NCBI RefSeq assembly: GCF_003387475.1
Contig: NZ_QUNO01000004.1
Span: forward strand, 62,001-126,000
Source of the DNA: Kutzneria buriramensis
Lineage (GTDB): Bacteria; Actinomycetota; Actinomycetes; Mycobacteriales; Pseudonocardiaceae
Direction of reading: 5' to 3'
DNA length: 64,000 nucleotides
Shown here: piece after piece, positions 17,782 to 26,889 of the stretch
Layout: each line of letters begins with the position of its first letter
Position numbering within the stretch: position 1 is the first letter of the stretch
Notes under the pieces: model-generated
The model's input: the letters and a program-made list of their open reading frames with translations, nothing else
The model's database searches: none
Told to the model about the DNA's origin: nothing
Translations under genes and position numbers: made by a program

Positions 17782-18552
17782 TCAGCCGCCGAGCTTGGCG
17801 CGCAGGAACTCGATGTCGGCGGCCTGCCCCTCGTCGGGCGTCTCCACCACGGCCGGCGCCTGCGCCGCGGCCAGCACGGCCACCAGCTGCTCCGGCTCGA
17901 TCGTGCCGTCGGCGATGTTGGCGTGCCGGTCCCGGGCCGAGTTGAACTCGTCACGGGAGCTGTTCAGGTGCACGAGGTCGATACGGCCGGTGATGGCCTT
18001 GACCCGCTCCACGATGCCGACCAGGTCCTCGCCCGCGGCGAACGCGTGGCAGGTGTCCAGGCAGAAGCCCGCGCCGAATTCGCCGACCGCGTCCCACAGC
18101 CGGGCCAGCGCGTCGAACCGGCGGGCCATCGCGTTGTCGCCGCCGGCGGTGTTCTCGATCAGGATCGGCACGTCGAAGCCGCCGGTCTCGGCCTGCCGCT
18201 CGAACAGCTTGCGCCAGTTCTCGAAGCCGGCCTCGGCGTCCTCGCCCTTGGTCACGTGGCCGCCGTGCACGATCAGGCCCTGCGCGCCGACCTTCTTGGC
18301 CGCGGTGGCGTGCTGCTGGACCAGCTTGCGGGACGGGATCCGGATCCGGTTGTTGGTCGACGCCACGTTGATGATGTACGGCGAGTGCACGAACACCGTC
18401 AGGTCCCCGGCCAGCAGTTCCTCGGTCTGCGGGTGGGCCTTCGGGGCCTTCCAGCCCTGCGGGTCGGCCAGGAAGAACTGCACCACCTCGGCGCCGCGCT
18501 CCCTGGCGGCGCCGATCGGGTCGTCGTCGCGGACGTGGGCTCCGATGCGCAT
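17782..18552 (-). CDS. nfo: Endonuclease IV (AP endonuclease, deoxyribonuclease IV)
   Basis: A 256-residue TIM-barrel zinc enzyme of base-excision repair that cuts DNA 5' of abasic sites. Metal-binding blocks in order are RIGAHV at the start, VHSPY, VHGGH, LIENTAGG, CLDTCHAFAAG and HLNSSRDEFNS, followed by DRHANIADG. All trinuclear zinc ligands expected of the family are recognisable. The start is ATG 18552 (MRIGAHVRDDD), where family members begin; the longer frame has no homologous N-terminus. It is a little shorter than E. coli Nfo. Confidence 0.93.
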   Translation of the reverse strand: MRIGAHVRDDDPIGAARERGAEVVQFFLADPQGWKAPKAHPQTEELLAGDLTVFVHSPYIINVASTNNRIRIPSRKLVQQHATAAKKVGAQGLIVHGGHVTKGEDAEAGFENWRKLFERQAETGGFDVPILIENTAGGDNAMARRFDALARLWDAVGEFGAGFCLDTCHAFAAGEDLVGIVERVKAITGRIDLVHLNSSRDEFNSARDRHANIADGTIEPEQLVAVLAAAQAPAVVETPDEGQAADIEFLRAKLGG

Positions 18553-18671
18553 GACCGGCAGGGTAGTCCAAGATCGAACCTGAATTGGGTATGGCATCGC
18601 GTCACCAATTGCACGTACCGTCGTTCTCCACTACGTAAGTTACTGACGGGTTACGCGGTTGCGGGGTGGGC

Positions 18672-19697
18672 ATGCGAGGGCGAATCGGCACGCTGACGAC
18701 GGCAGCGACGCTCGTGCTCGCCACCAGTTCGCTCGGCCTGGCCGCGACGGCCGGCACCGCGGAGGCCGCGACGCCGATCGTCATCGGCAGCTGCGCCACC
18801 TCCATCCAGGGCGAGCCCGGCCAGCCGGTGTCGCTGAGCCCGAGCGCGGTCGTGCAGCCCATCACCACCGTGCTGAACTCCATCCCGCTGCTCGGCCCGC
18901 CGCTGGCCCAGCCGTTCCAGCAGGCGTTCACCGCGCTGCCGCCGATCCCGATCGGCGCGCTGCCCACCGGTAGCGGCTACATCAGCGGCGGCACCATCGC
19001 GACCCAGGTGGTCGCCCAGCTCAAGAACATCCCGCTGCTCGGCCCGGTGATCGGGCTGCTGGTCGGCGGCGTGCAGCAGGCGCTCACCGCCGGCTGCGGC
19101 GTCACCGTGCAGGGCGTGAATGCCGCCGCGGCGCCCGTCCAGGACGGCGCCAGCAAGGTCGCCGGCGCGATCAGCGGCGCCTCCGGCGGCGGTTCGACCG
19201 GCGGCGGTGGGACCACCGGTGGCGGGGGCACGACCGGCGGTGGCGGCGGTGCCACGGGCGGCGGCGGTTCGACCGGCGGTGGCGGGGCCACCGGCGGCTC
19301 GGGCGGTGGCGGCGGCGTGAACTTCCCCACGTCCGGCGGCCTGTCCAACACCGGCGTGCAGCTCTACCAGTTCAACGGCACGAACGCGTACGACTACGGT
19401 CGCGTGCCGCTGTTCTCGTACACCAACCTGCCGTTCGCGGTGCCCGGCGACTTCTCGCCGTCGCCCGGCGTGCTCTACGGCGGCAACGTGCCCGGCTACG
19501 CCCCCCAGATCGGCTCCCTCGGCGGCATCAGCCCGTCCAGCGACGGCGTGCAGACCGCCGGCCGCGCGCAGGCCCTGCCCGGCAGCGGCACCACCGCCGG
19601 CGTGGCCGCACCGGTGCTGATCGCCGTGCTCGCGCTGGCCGGCGTGACCGCCGCGCTGGTGCGCACCTGGGTGCTGCGCCGACTGGTCGCGCTCTGA
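18672..19697 (+). CDS. Glycine-rich cell-surface protein with C-terminal membrane anchor
   Basis: About 341 residues. There is a signal peptide (about 1-33, ending AEA-ATP), then a hydrophobic proline-rich domain with two repeated segments NSIPLLGPPLAQ and KNIPLLGPVIGL. A low-complexity linker of GGGGT/GGGGS/GGGGA units follows at about 175-220, then a tyrosine-containing domain, and a final helix VAAPVLIAVLALAGVTAALV with a short basic tail. This is a type I surface protein tethered to the membrane. ATG 18672 follows a GGGG(T)GGG ribosome site; GTG 18666 is possible. No enzymatic motif is visible. It sits between nfo and rpsF. Confidence 0.7.
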   Translation: MRGRIGTLTTAATLVLATSSLGLAATAGTAEAATPIVIGSCATSIQGEPGQPVSLSPSAVVQPITTVLNSIPLLGPPLAQPFQQAFTALPPIPIGALPTGSGYISGGTIATQVVAQLKNIPLLGPVIGLLVGGVQQALTAGCGVTVQGVNAAAAPVQDGASKVAGAISGASGGGSTGGGGTTGGGGTTGGGGGATGGGGSTGGGGATGGSGGGGGVNFPTSGGLSNTGVQLYQFNGTNAYDYGRVPLFSYTNLPFAVPGDFSPSPGVLYGGNVPGYAPQIGSLGGISPSSDGVQTAGRAQALPGSGTTAGVAAPVLIAVLALAGVTAALVRTWVLRRLVAL

Positions 19698-19763
19698 CGC
19701 GATTTCGGCCGACCGGCCCCCGGCTGTTACCCTCTTCGGGTTGCTGACGCAACAGGCCCTCCT

Positions 19764-19782
19764 GCCACGGAACGACCGTGGC
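19764..19782 (+). promoter_or_regulatory. Leader hairpin before rpsF
   Basis: GCCACGG, five bases, CCGTGGC forms a 7-base-pair hairpin in the rpsF leader, 30 bases before the start codon. rpsF leaders in several bacteria bind the S6:S18 complex for autoregulation. That this hairpin does so is only a suggestion. Confidence 0.35.
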
Positions 19783-19812
19783 CGCCAAGTCCACAGGAGG
19801 TGAGTGGTCTTC

Positions 19813-20109
19813 ATGCGTCATTACGAAGTGATGGTCATCCTCGACCCCAGTCTCGACGAGCGCACCGTCGCCCCGACCCTGGACACCTTTCTCAACGTGA
19901 TCCGCACGTCCGGCGGCAACGTGGAGAAGGTCGACGTCTGGGGCCGTCGCCGGCTCTCCTACGAGATCAAGAAGCAGCCGGAGGGCATCTACGCCCTGCT
20001 CGACGTGAACGCCGAGCCGGCCGCGGTCAAGGAGCTGGACCGCCAGCTGTCGCTCCAGGACACGGTGCTGCGCACCAAGGTCCTTCGTCGCGACGCCGCC
20101 AGGGGCTGA
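19813..20109 (+). CDS. rpsF: 30S ribosomal protein S6
   Basis: A 98-residue protein of the small-subunit platform, where it pairs with S18. The N-terminal [17 protein letters not shown] and central [15 protein letters not shown] are family signatures. ATG 19813 is chosen over the in-frame GTG at 19804 because the strong AGGAGGTGA site ends ten bases before the ATG. It is the first gene of the rpsF-ssb-rpsR-rplI cluster; the gap to ssb is four bases. Confidence 0.97.
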   Translation: MRHYEVMVILDPSLDERTVAPTLDTFLNVIRTSGGNVEKVDVWGRRRLSYEIKKQPEGIYALLDVNAEPAAVKELDRQLSLQDTVLRTKVLRRDAARG

Positions 20110-20113
20110 TCCC

Positions 20114-20605
20114 ATGGCGGGCGAGACGACGATCACCGTGGTCGGGAACCTGACCGCCGATCCCGAGCTCCGCTTCACGCCCTCCGGCGCCGCTGTCGCC
20201 AGCTTCACCGTCGCGGCCACGCCGCGCACGCTGGACCGGCAGACCGGCGAGTGGAAGGACGGCGACGCGCTGTTCATGCGCTGCAACATCTGGCGCCAGG
20301 CCGCCGAGAACGTCGCCGAGTCCCTCACCCGGGGCGCGCGCGTGATCGTGACCGGTCGGCTGCGCCAGCGGTCCTACGAGACCAAGGAAGGCGAGAAGCG
20401 CACCGTCGTGGAGCTCGAGGTCGACGAGGTCGGCCCGTCGCTGCGGTACGCCAACGCCAAGGTCAACAAGGTCCAGCGCGCAGGTGGCGGTGGCGGCGGT
20501 GGTGGGTTCGGCGGCAGCGGTGGCGGCAGCGCCCCGGTCGACGACCCGTGGGGCTCCGCGCCCCCGGCGAGCTCCGGCGGTTTCGCCGACGAGCCGCCGT
20601 TCTGA
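20114..20605 (+). CDS. ssb: Single-stranded DNA-binding protein
   Basis: A 163-residue SSB. The OB-fold occupies about 1-115 ([52 protein letters not shown]). A glycine-rich flexible linker follows, then the acidic C-terminal tip DEPPF that recruits replication and repair proteins. As the second gene of the ribosomal cluster it is likely co-transcribed with rpsF and rpsR, the arrangement used to couple SSB supply to growth. Confidence 0.97.
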   Translation: MAGETTITVVGNLTADPELRFTPSGAAVASFTVAATPRTLDRQTGEWKDGDALFMRCNIWRQAAENVAESLTRGARVIVTGRLRQRSYETKEGEKRTVVELEVDEVGPSLRYANAKVNKVQRAGGGGGGGGFGGSGGGSAPVDDPWGSAPPASSGGFADEPPF

Positions 20606-20655
20606 TCGCGGCCCACACGACCTCATTCACGTAGAAGTTCTCCAGGAGAAGACCC

Positions 20656-20898
20656 ATGGCGAAGCCGCCTGTGCGCAAGCCCAAGAAGAAGGTTTGCGTT
20701 TTCTGCAAGGACAAGAGCAGCGCGAACCTGATCGACTACAAGGACACCACGCTGCTGCGCAAGTACATCTCCGACCGCGGCAAGATCCGCGCGCGTCGGG
20801 TGACCGGCAACTGCTCGCAGCACCAGCGGGACATCGCCATCGCCGTGAAGAACTCGCGCGAGATGGCGCTGCTGCCCTACACCTCGACCGCTCGCTGA
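20656..20898 (+). CDS. rpsR: 30S ribosomal protein S18
   Basis: An 80-residue basic protein that binds S6 on the 30S platform. It has a CVFC motif at 14-17 plus a further Cys in TGNCSQHQR, which suggests the zinc-binding (C+) paralogue type rather than the zinc-free one. The conserved [19 protein letters not shown] and the C-terminal REMALLPYT are present. An AGGAGA ribosome site precedes ATG 20656. Confidence 0.97.
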   Translation: MAKPPVRKPKKKVCVFCKDKSSANLIDYKDTTLLRKYISDRGKIRARRVTGNCSQHQRDIAIAVKNSREMALLPYTSTAR

Positions 20899-20914
20899 CG
20901 AAGGGAGTGCACCG

Positions 20915-21370
20915 ATGAAGCTCATCCTCACCACCGATGTCAGCGGTCTCGGCGGCCCCGGCGACCTGGTCGAGGTCAAGGACGGCTACGGCCGCAACTA
21001 CCTGCTGCCCCGCGGCTTCGCGATCCTCGCGACCCGTGGCGCGCAGAAGCAGGTGGCGACCATCCGCCGCGCCCAGGAGACGCGCCGGGTGCGCGACCTG
21101 GACCACGCCAAGGAGATCAAGGCCGCGATCGACAACCTCGGCCCGATCACGCTGAACGCGAAGGCCGCGGCCAACGCCAAGAAGCTGTTCGGCTCGGTCA
21201 CCTCCGCCGACATCGTCGCCGCCGTGAAGTCCGCGGGCGGCCCGGTGCTCGACAAGCGGTCCCTGGACACCGCCGGTCACATCAAGACCGCCGGCAAGCA
21301 CACCGTGAACGTCCGGCTGCACCCGGACGTGACGGTCGCGCTGACCCTCCAGGTCGTGCCGACCGCCTGA
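20915..21370 (+). CDS. rplI: 50S ribosomal protein L9
   Basis: A 151-residue two-domain large-subunit protein: N-terminal globular domain with [24 protein letters not shown], a long connecting helix (about 41-75), and a C-terminal 23S-binding domain ending [19 protein letters not shown] before ATG 20915 is the ribosome site. It is the last gene of the rpsF cluster, closed by a strong terminator seven bases downstream. Confidence 0.97.
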   Translation: MKLILTTDVSGLGGPGDLVEVKDGYGRNYLLPRGFAILATRGAQKQVATIRRAQETRRVRDLDHAKEIKAAIDNLGPITLNAKAAANAKKLFGSVTSADIVAAVKSAGGPVLDKRSLDTAGHIKTAGKHTVNVRLHPDVTVALTLQVVPTA

Positions 21371-21376
21371 TTCACC

Positions 21377-21415
21377 CGAAAGCTCCGCCCGGGGACGCCC
21401 CGGGCGGAGCTTTCG
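21377..21415 (+). terminator. Terminator of the rpsF-rplI operon
   Basis: A perfect 18-base inverted repeat (21377-21394 and 21398-21415) with a three-base loop, followed by a T-rich stretch. It is one of the longest perfect hairpins in the window and separates the ribosomal operon from dnaB. Confidence 0.92.
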
Positions 21416-21445
21416 CTCGTTTGCAGCAGCGCCGACACGAACGGC

Positions 21446-21659
21446 TGTGGACAGTCCCGGCGTGCCCGCCGGCCGCGACACGCCGAGGAACCGGTCGAAC
21501 GCGACACGCCGTGTCGGCGTCGGGCAAGTTTTTCCACAACTTACCCACAGCCTCTGACCTGCGGTTCCGCGCATACCCCCGGCTGTTGTCCACAAGCTGT
21601 CCCCAGGCGTCCGGCGGCCTGTGCCCCACCCTCGCGGAGGCGTCCACAGGTTGTCCACA
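21446..21659. promoter_or_regulatory. Cluster of DnaA-box-like sequences upstream of dnaB
   Basis: Two perfect copies of TTGTCCACA (the Streptomyces-type DnaA box) lie at 21586-21594 and 21651-21659. One-mismatch copies are CTGTCCACA (minus, 21446-21454), TTTTCCACA (21530-21538) and, against the E. coli TTATCCACA, TTACCCACA (21541-21549). A two-mismatch copy is at 21640-21648. The 361-base gap from the terminator (ends 21415) to the dnaB start is otherwise gene-free. DnaA may regulate dnaB here or be titrated. Confidence 0.65.
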
Positions 21660-21776
21660 GCTGCGTGCACAGGCTGGTTTGCCTGCTCCGGACGGGGGAC
21701 CTAGCGTGCACGCCCGGAACTGTCAGGGGTGCCGGGTACAAACGAGCACGACAACCTTCGACTTGGGGAGTTCGGC

Positions 21777-24383
21777 GTGGCGCTGGTCGACGACCGTGGC
21801 ATGGGTGAGCCGGGATTCGAACGGCAGCCGCCACAGGACCTCGCCGCCGAGCAGTCGGTGCTCGGCGGCATGCTGCTGAGCAAGGACGCCATCGCCGACG
21901 TCGTCGAGGTGCTCAGCCCCAACGACTTCTACCGGCCCGCGCACCAGGCCGTGTACGACTGCGTGCTCGACCTCTACGGCCGGGGTGAGCCCGCCGACCC
22001 GATCACCGTGTCCGCCGAGCTGGAGCGGCGCGGCGAGCTGATGCGCGTCGGCGGCGCGCCATACCTGCACACCCTGATCGCCACCGTGCCCACCGCGGCC
22101 AACGCCAGCTACTACGCCGAGATCGTCGCCGAGAAGGCGGTGCTGCGCCGCCTGGTCGAGGCCGGCACCCGCGTCGTGCAGCTCGGCTACAACGGCGCCG
22201 ACGGTGCCGACGTCGACGAGGTGGTGGACCGCGCGCAGGCCGCCATCTACGAGGTGACCGAGCGGCGCACGTCCGAGGACTACTCGGTGCTGGAGGACAT
22301 GCTCCAGCCCACCATGGACGAGATCGACGCCATCGCCTCCCGCGGCGGCCAGTCGCTCGGCATCCCCACCGGCTTCGCCGACCTCGACGCCGTCACCAAC
22401 GGCCTGCACCCCGGCCAGATGATCATCGTCGCGGCCCGGCCCGGCGTAGGTAAGGCGCTGGCACTGGACACGCTGCTGCCCACACCGTCCGGCTGGACCA
22501 CCATGGGCGAGGTCCGGGTCGGCGACGAGCTGATCGACGCGACCGGTCGGCCGACCCGGGTGGTCGCGGCGACCGACGTGCTGCGCGGCCGGCCGTGCTA
22601 CGAGGTCGAGTTCTCGGACGGCTCCGTCATCGTCGCGGACGCCCACCACCAATGGCTGACCGAGACGCGGGCATCCCGGCGGTCGGCCCAGCAGGAGGCG
22701 ACCGGGCACAACAGGTACCGCAACCAGCGGACATTCGCCGAGGTTCGGACGACCGAAGAGATCGCCGCCACGCTGCGGTGTGACACCGCGGACGGCCGGT
22801 TGAAGCACTCGGTGACCAACACACAGCCGCTCAATCTGCCCGAGCGGGATCTGTTGCTGCCCCCGTACACGCTCGGCGTCTGGCTGGGGGACGGGCATTC
22901 GGCGTCGTCGCGGTTCACCACCGCCGACCCGGAGATCACCTGGCACATCGAGGCCGAGGGCATCGAGGTGATCCACCGTGACGACCTCCGCTACAGCCTT
23001 CGGCTGCCCGCCCGCGAGGGCATTCCCGCCCGACCCTGCGTCGTCTGCGGCGAGGTGTTCCAGCCCCAGACCAGTCAGGTCCGCACGTGTGGCCGTTCGT
23101 GCGGCGGCAAGGCACGGTTCGTCTCCGCCGCCGTGCCCGCACCGGTGTGTGTCGACTGCGGCGGCCCCTCCTGCGGTCTGGCCCAGTGCCAACAGTGCCG
23201 CAATCACCACGGCACCGTGCAGGCGATCCTCCGCACGCTCCGAGTGCTCGGCGACAAGCACATTCCCGCTGAATATCTGCGTGCTTCGGAGAATCAGCGC
23301 CGCGCATTGCTGGCCGGCCTGCTCGACACCGACGGCACGGTGACCGCGGGCGGCAGCGTCCAGTTCGCGGTGACCAACAAGCGGCTGGCCGACGATGTTC
23401 GCGAGCTCATTACGAGCCTGGGCTACCGCTGTTCGATGACTACCAAGCAGGTGCGCGGACGCACCGCCGAGTCCTCGATCGCGTACGTGATCACCTTCGG
23501 CACCGAGGACGAGGTCTTCCGCCTGGAGCGCAAGCGGTTGGTGCACAAGGACCGGCGGCGGGCCACGAGCACAGTCCGGACCGGATCGCGATACATCGTC
23601 GATGTACGGCCGGTGGCGAGCGTGCCGGTGCGGTGCGTGGAGGTGGACAACTCGGCGCACCTGTACCTGGCCGGGCGGTCGATGATCCCGACGCACAACT
23701 CGACCTTGGGATTGGATTTCGCACGGTCGTGCTCCATTCGGCACGGGCTGACCAGCTGCATCTTCTCGCTGGAAATGAGCAAGACGGAGATCGTCATGCG
23801 CATGCTCTCGGCGGAGGCGAAGATCCGGCTGGGGGACATGCGCGGTGGCCGGATGACCGACGACGACTGGACGCGGCTGGCCCGGCGGATGAGCGAGATC
23901 AGCGAGGCGCCGCTGTTCGTGGACGACTCGCCGAACCTGACGATGATGGAGATCCGGGCCAAGGCTCGACGGCTCAAGCAGCGCAACGACCTGCGGCTGA
24001 TCGTGGTGGACTACCTCCAGCTGATGACCTCGGGCAAGCGGACCGAGTCCCGGCAGCAGGAAGTCTCCGAGTTCTCCCGGCACCTGAAGCTGATGGCCAA
24101 GGAGCTGGAGGTGCCGGTGATCGCGATCAGTCAGCTGAACCGTGGTCCCGAGCAGCGGACCGACAAGCGGCCGATGCTGTCCGACCTGCGTGAGTCCGGC
24201 TCGCTGGAGCAGGACGCGGACGCGGTGATCCTGATCAACCGGCCCGACGCGTGGGAGCGGGACGACCCCCGCGCCGGCGAGGCGGACCTGATCCTGGCCA
24301 AGCACCGTGCCGGCCCGACGGCGACGATCACGGTGGCCCACCAGCTGCACTACAGCCGTTTCGCGGACCTCGCCCAGGGCTGA
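21777..24383 (+). CDS. dnaB: Replicative DNA helicase DnaB with intein
   Basis: An 868-residue precursor; splicing would leave a 453-residue hexameric helicase, the normal DnaB length. The N-terminal domain begins QPPQDLAAEQSVLGGMLLSKDAI. The RecA-type motor has Walker A RPGVGK interrupted at K226 by the intein (227-641) and resumed STLGLDFARS; Walker B is LIVVDYLQLM, with the late ISQLNRGPEQR and DLRESGSLEQDAD motifs intact. GTG 21777 is chosen because GGGGAG lies six bases upstream and homologues begin at ALVDDRG; an in-frame GTG at 21729 would add 16 residues. Without splicing the ATPase site is broken, so helicase activity depends on the intein. Confidence 0.95.
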   Translation: MALVDDRGMGEPGFERQPPQDLAAEQSVLGGMLLSKDAIADVVEVLSPNDFYRPAHQAVYDCVLDLYGRGEPADPITVSAELERRGELMRVGGAPYLHTLIATVPTAANASYYAEIVAEKAVLRRLVEAGTRVVQLGYNGADGADVDEVVDRAQAAIYEVTERRTSEDYSVLEDMLQPTMDEIDAIASRGGQSLGIPTGFADLDAVTNGLHPGQMIIVAARPGVGKALALDTLLPTPSGWTTMGEVRVGDELIDATGRPTRVVAATDVLRGRPCYEVEFSDGSVIVADAHHQWLTETRASRRSAQQEATGHNRYRNQRTFAEVRTTEEIAATLRCDTADGRLKHSVTNTQPLNLPERDLLLPPYTLGVWLGDGHSASSRFTTADPEITWHIEAEGIEVIHRDDLRYSLRLPAREGIPARPCVVCGEVFQPQTSQVRTCGRSCGGKARFVSAAVPAPVCVDCGGPSCGLAQCQQCRNHHGTVQAILRTLRVLGDKHIPAEYLRASENQRRALLAGLLDTDGTVTAGGSVQFAVTNKRLADDVRELITSLGYRCSMTTKQVRGRTAESSIAYVITFGTEDEVFRLERKRLVHKDRRRATSTVRTGSRYIVDVRPVASVPVRCVEVDNSAHLYLAGRSMIPTHNSTLGLDFARSCSIRHGLTSCIFSLEMSKTEIVMRMLSAEAKIRLGDMRGGRMTDDDWTRLARRMSEISEAPLFVDDSPNLTMMEIRAKARRLKQRNDLRLIVVDYLQLMTSGKRTESRQQEVSEFSRHLKLMAKELEVPVIAISQLNRGPEQRTDKRPMLSDLRESGSLEQDADAVILINRPDAWERDDPRAGEADLILAKHRAGPTATITVAHQLHYSRFADLAQG
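22455..23699 (+). other. DnaB intein, class-3 type, with LAGLIDADG endonuclease and Cys-rich insert
   Basis: A 415-residue intein beginning Ala1 (ALALDTLLPTPSG) rather than Cys or Ser, and ending His414-Asn415 before extein Ser+1. The noncontiguous W67 (block B, HHQW), C394 (block F, PVRCVEV) and T413 (IPTHN) match the WCT triplet of class 3 inteins, in which the block F Cys replaces the N-terminal nucleophile. Endonuclease motifs are at 139-148 (TLGVWLGDGH) and 286-294. Between them lie nine cysteines at 195, 198, 212, 216, 232, 235, 240, 245 and 248, which resemble two zinc knuckles. Confidence 0.9.
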
Positions 24384-24403
24384 GACCCTACAGGTGGTGC
24401 TGC

Positions 24404-24970
24404 TCAGCGCCTGGTCTCGTACCTGGCCAGGACCACGCCGCCGGGAAACGTCCGCGTCTCCACCAGGTTCAGGTTCACCCAGCTGTCCAGCGCGGTGAAG
24501 AACGGCGTGCCGCCGCCCACCAGGACCGGATGGGCGGCGATCGCGTACTCGTCGATCAGCCCGGCGCGCATGGCCGCCCCGGCGAGCGTCGCGCCGCCGA
24601 TGTTCATCGGGCCGCCGTCCTCGGCCTTGAGCCGGGTGATCTCGGCGACCGCGTCGCCGGTGACCAGGCGGGTGTTCCAGTCGACCTTGTCGATCGTCGA
24701 GGAGAACACCACCTTCGGCGTGTCCCGCCAGTTCCGCGCGAACTCGATCTGCGCCGGGGTGGCATCGGGCTGCTGGTCGCCGGTCGGCCAGTAGGAGCTC
24801 ATCGTCTCCCACAACCTGCGCCCATACAGCGACAGGTCACTCGCCTGCTCGTGGTCCAGCCACCACTGGAACAGCTCGTCGCTCGGCGGTCCGCTCCAGC
24901 CGATGTCGTCGCCGGCCGCGGCGATGTAGCCGTCCAGGCTCAGGTTCATGCCGTAGATCAGTTTCCGCAT
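24404..24970 (-). CDS. Dihydrofolate reductase-like / RibD C-terminal domain protein
   Basis: A 188-residue protein of the RibD-C/DHFR fold. It starts MRKLIYGMNLSLDGYIA, continues with LYGRRLWETMSSYWP, KVVFSSTIDKVDWNTRLV, a nicotinamide-cofactor loop MNIGGATLAGAAMRAGLIDE and VLVGGGTPFF. These features indicate an NADPH-dependent reductase of the YyaP/YwjB group. ATG 24970 is preceded by GGAAGG. The substrate is unknown; it is not the housekeeping DHFR. It is convergent with dnaB, 20 bases away. Confidence 0.85.
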   Translation of the reverse strand: MRKLIYGMNLSLDGYIAAAGDDIGWSGPPSDELFQWWLDHEQASDLSLYGRRLWETMSSYWPTGDQQPDATPAQIEFARNWRDTPKVVFSSTIDKVDWNTRLVTGDAVAEITRLKAEDGGPMNIGGATLAGAAMRAGLIDEYAIAAHPVLVGGGTPFFTALDSWVNLNLVETRTFPGGVVLARYETRR

Positions 24971-25163
24971 GGCGCAGCCTTCCGTCCGTGCGTGTCCGGC
25001 GTAGGGACCAGCGCGGCGCGGGAAACTCATCGGTGCGCGATCTGGCTCGCCGGCAGTCCTCGTGCTCGGGGCTCAGCGTGGTGTACTCGGCCGACTCGGA
25101 CAAGCCACCTGATCTCGCCGGCACGAGCCTGCGTACGGTGCGGCCGGCTCCCTCACGGCATGG

Positions 25164-26299
<1,136 letters not shown>

Positions 26300-26303
<4 letters not shown>

Positions 26304-26716
26304 TCGACCACCGCGGGCGGCTCGGCCAGGAACGGCCGCACCTCGAGCCACTCGTTGATGGGCTCGCCACCGGGGCCGGGCGCCGCCGACAGCTCCCCGG
26401 CCAGCTCGACCGCCCGTTCCCAGGACTCCACGTCGATGATCATCCAGCCGGCGATGAGGTCCTTGGTCTCCACGAACGGACCGTCGGTCACCGGCGGCCG
26501 CCCCTCGCCGTCGTGCCGGACCCACGCGCCCTCCGGCGCTAGCGCCTGCCCGTCGACAAACTCGCCCGTCTGCTCCAGGCGGCCGGCGAAGTCGCGCATG
26601 TACTGGATGTGCGCGTCGACCTCCTGCGGCGTCCACTGGTCCATCGGCTTGCAGTTCACCGTCGGGGTCGTCGGGTTCGGGCCACCGCGGTAGTGCTTGA
26701 GCAGCAGGTACTTCAC
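26300..26716 (-). CDS. YCII/DGPF-domain protein, partner of the ECF42 sigma factor
   Basis: A 138-residue ferredoxin-like-fold protein. It starts VKYLLLKHYRGG and includes the family signature VTDGPFVETKDLIAGWMIIDV, which contains the D-G-P-F residues. GTG 26716 has GGAG six bases upstream. Its last codons overlap the sigma factor start (GTGA), so the two are co-translated. In streptomycetes such genes are targets and genomic partners of ECF42; the biochemical role is not established. Confidence 0.9.
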
Positions 26717-26853
26717 GACGTTCTCCTTCTCGTTCGGGCCGATCGTGCCCCAGGGACGGAGCCGCCGCGCGGTTCTCGACAGCACCTCCACGACTATGCC
26801 TGTGACGCCGATCACAGATGTGGCGCCCCGGTCGACCTGAGTACCGTGAGGGC

Positions 26854-26889
26854 ATGTCGAAGAGAATCGAGTTCATCCCCAACCGGTGA
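26854..26889 (+). CDS. Possible 11-residue leader ORF
   Basis: ATG 26854 opens MSKRIEFIPNR and stops at a TGA overlapping the next gene's GTG by four bases. It could be a coupling ORF, or the true N-terminus of the next gene displaced by a frame difference. The evidence is weak. Confidence 0.25.
   Translation: MSKRIEFIPNR

Noticed and set aside
19180-19320. CRISPR-like or tandem DNA repeat
   Set aside because: The repetition is in-frame coding for Gly-Thr/Ser/Ala linker units, with no spacers and no cas genes.
18672-19697. PE-PGRS-like protein
   Set aside because: The glycine run is short, there is a normal signal peptide and C-terminal membrane helix, and no PE domain.
21723-24812. 1029-codon minus-strand frame opposite dnaB
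   Set aside because: Low-complexity His/Arg/Gly-rich translation mirrors dnaB codons; dnaB on the other strand has full family motifs.
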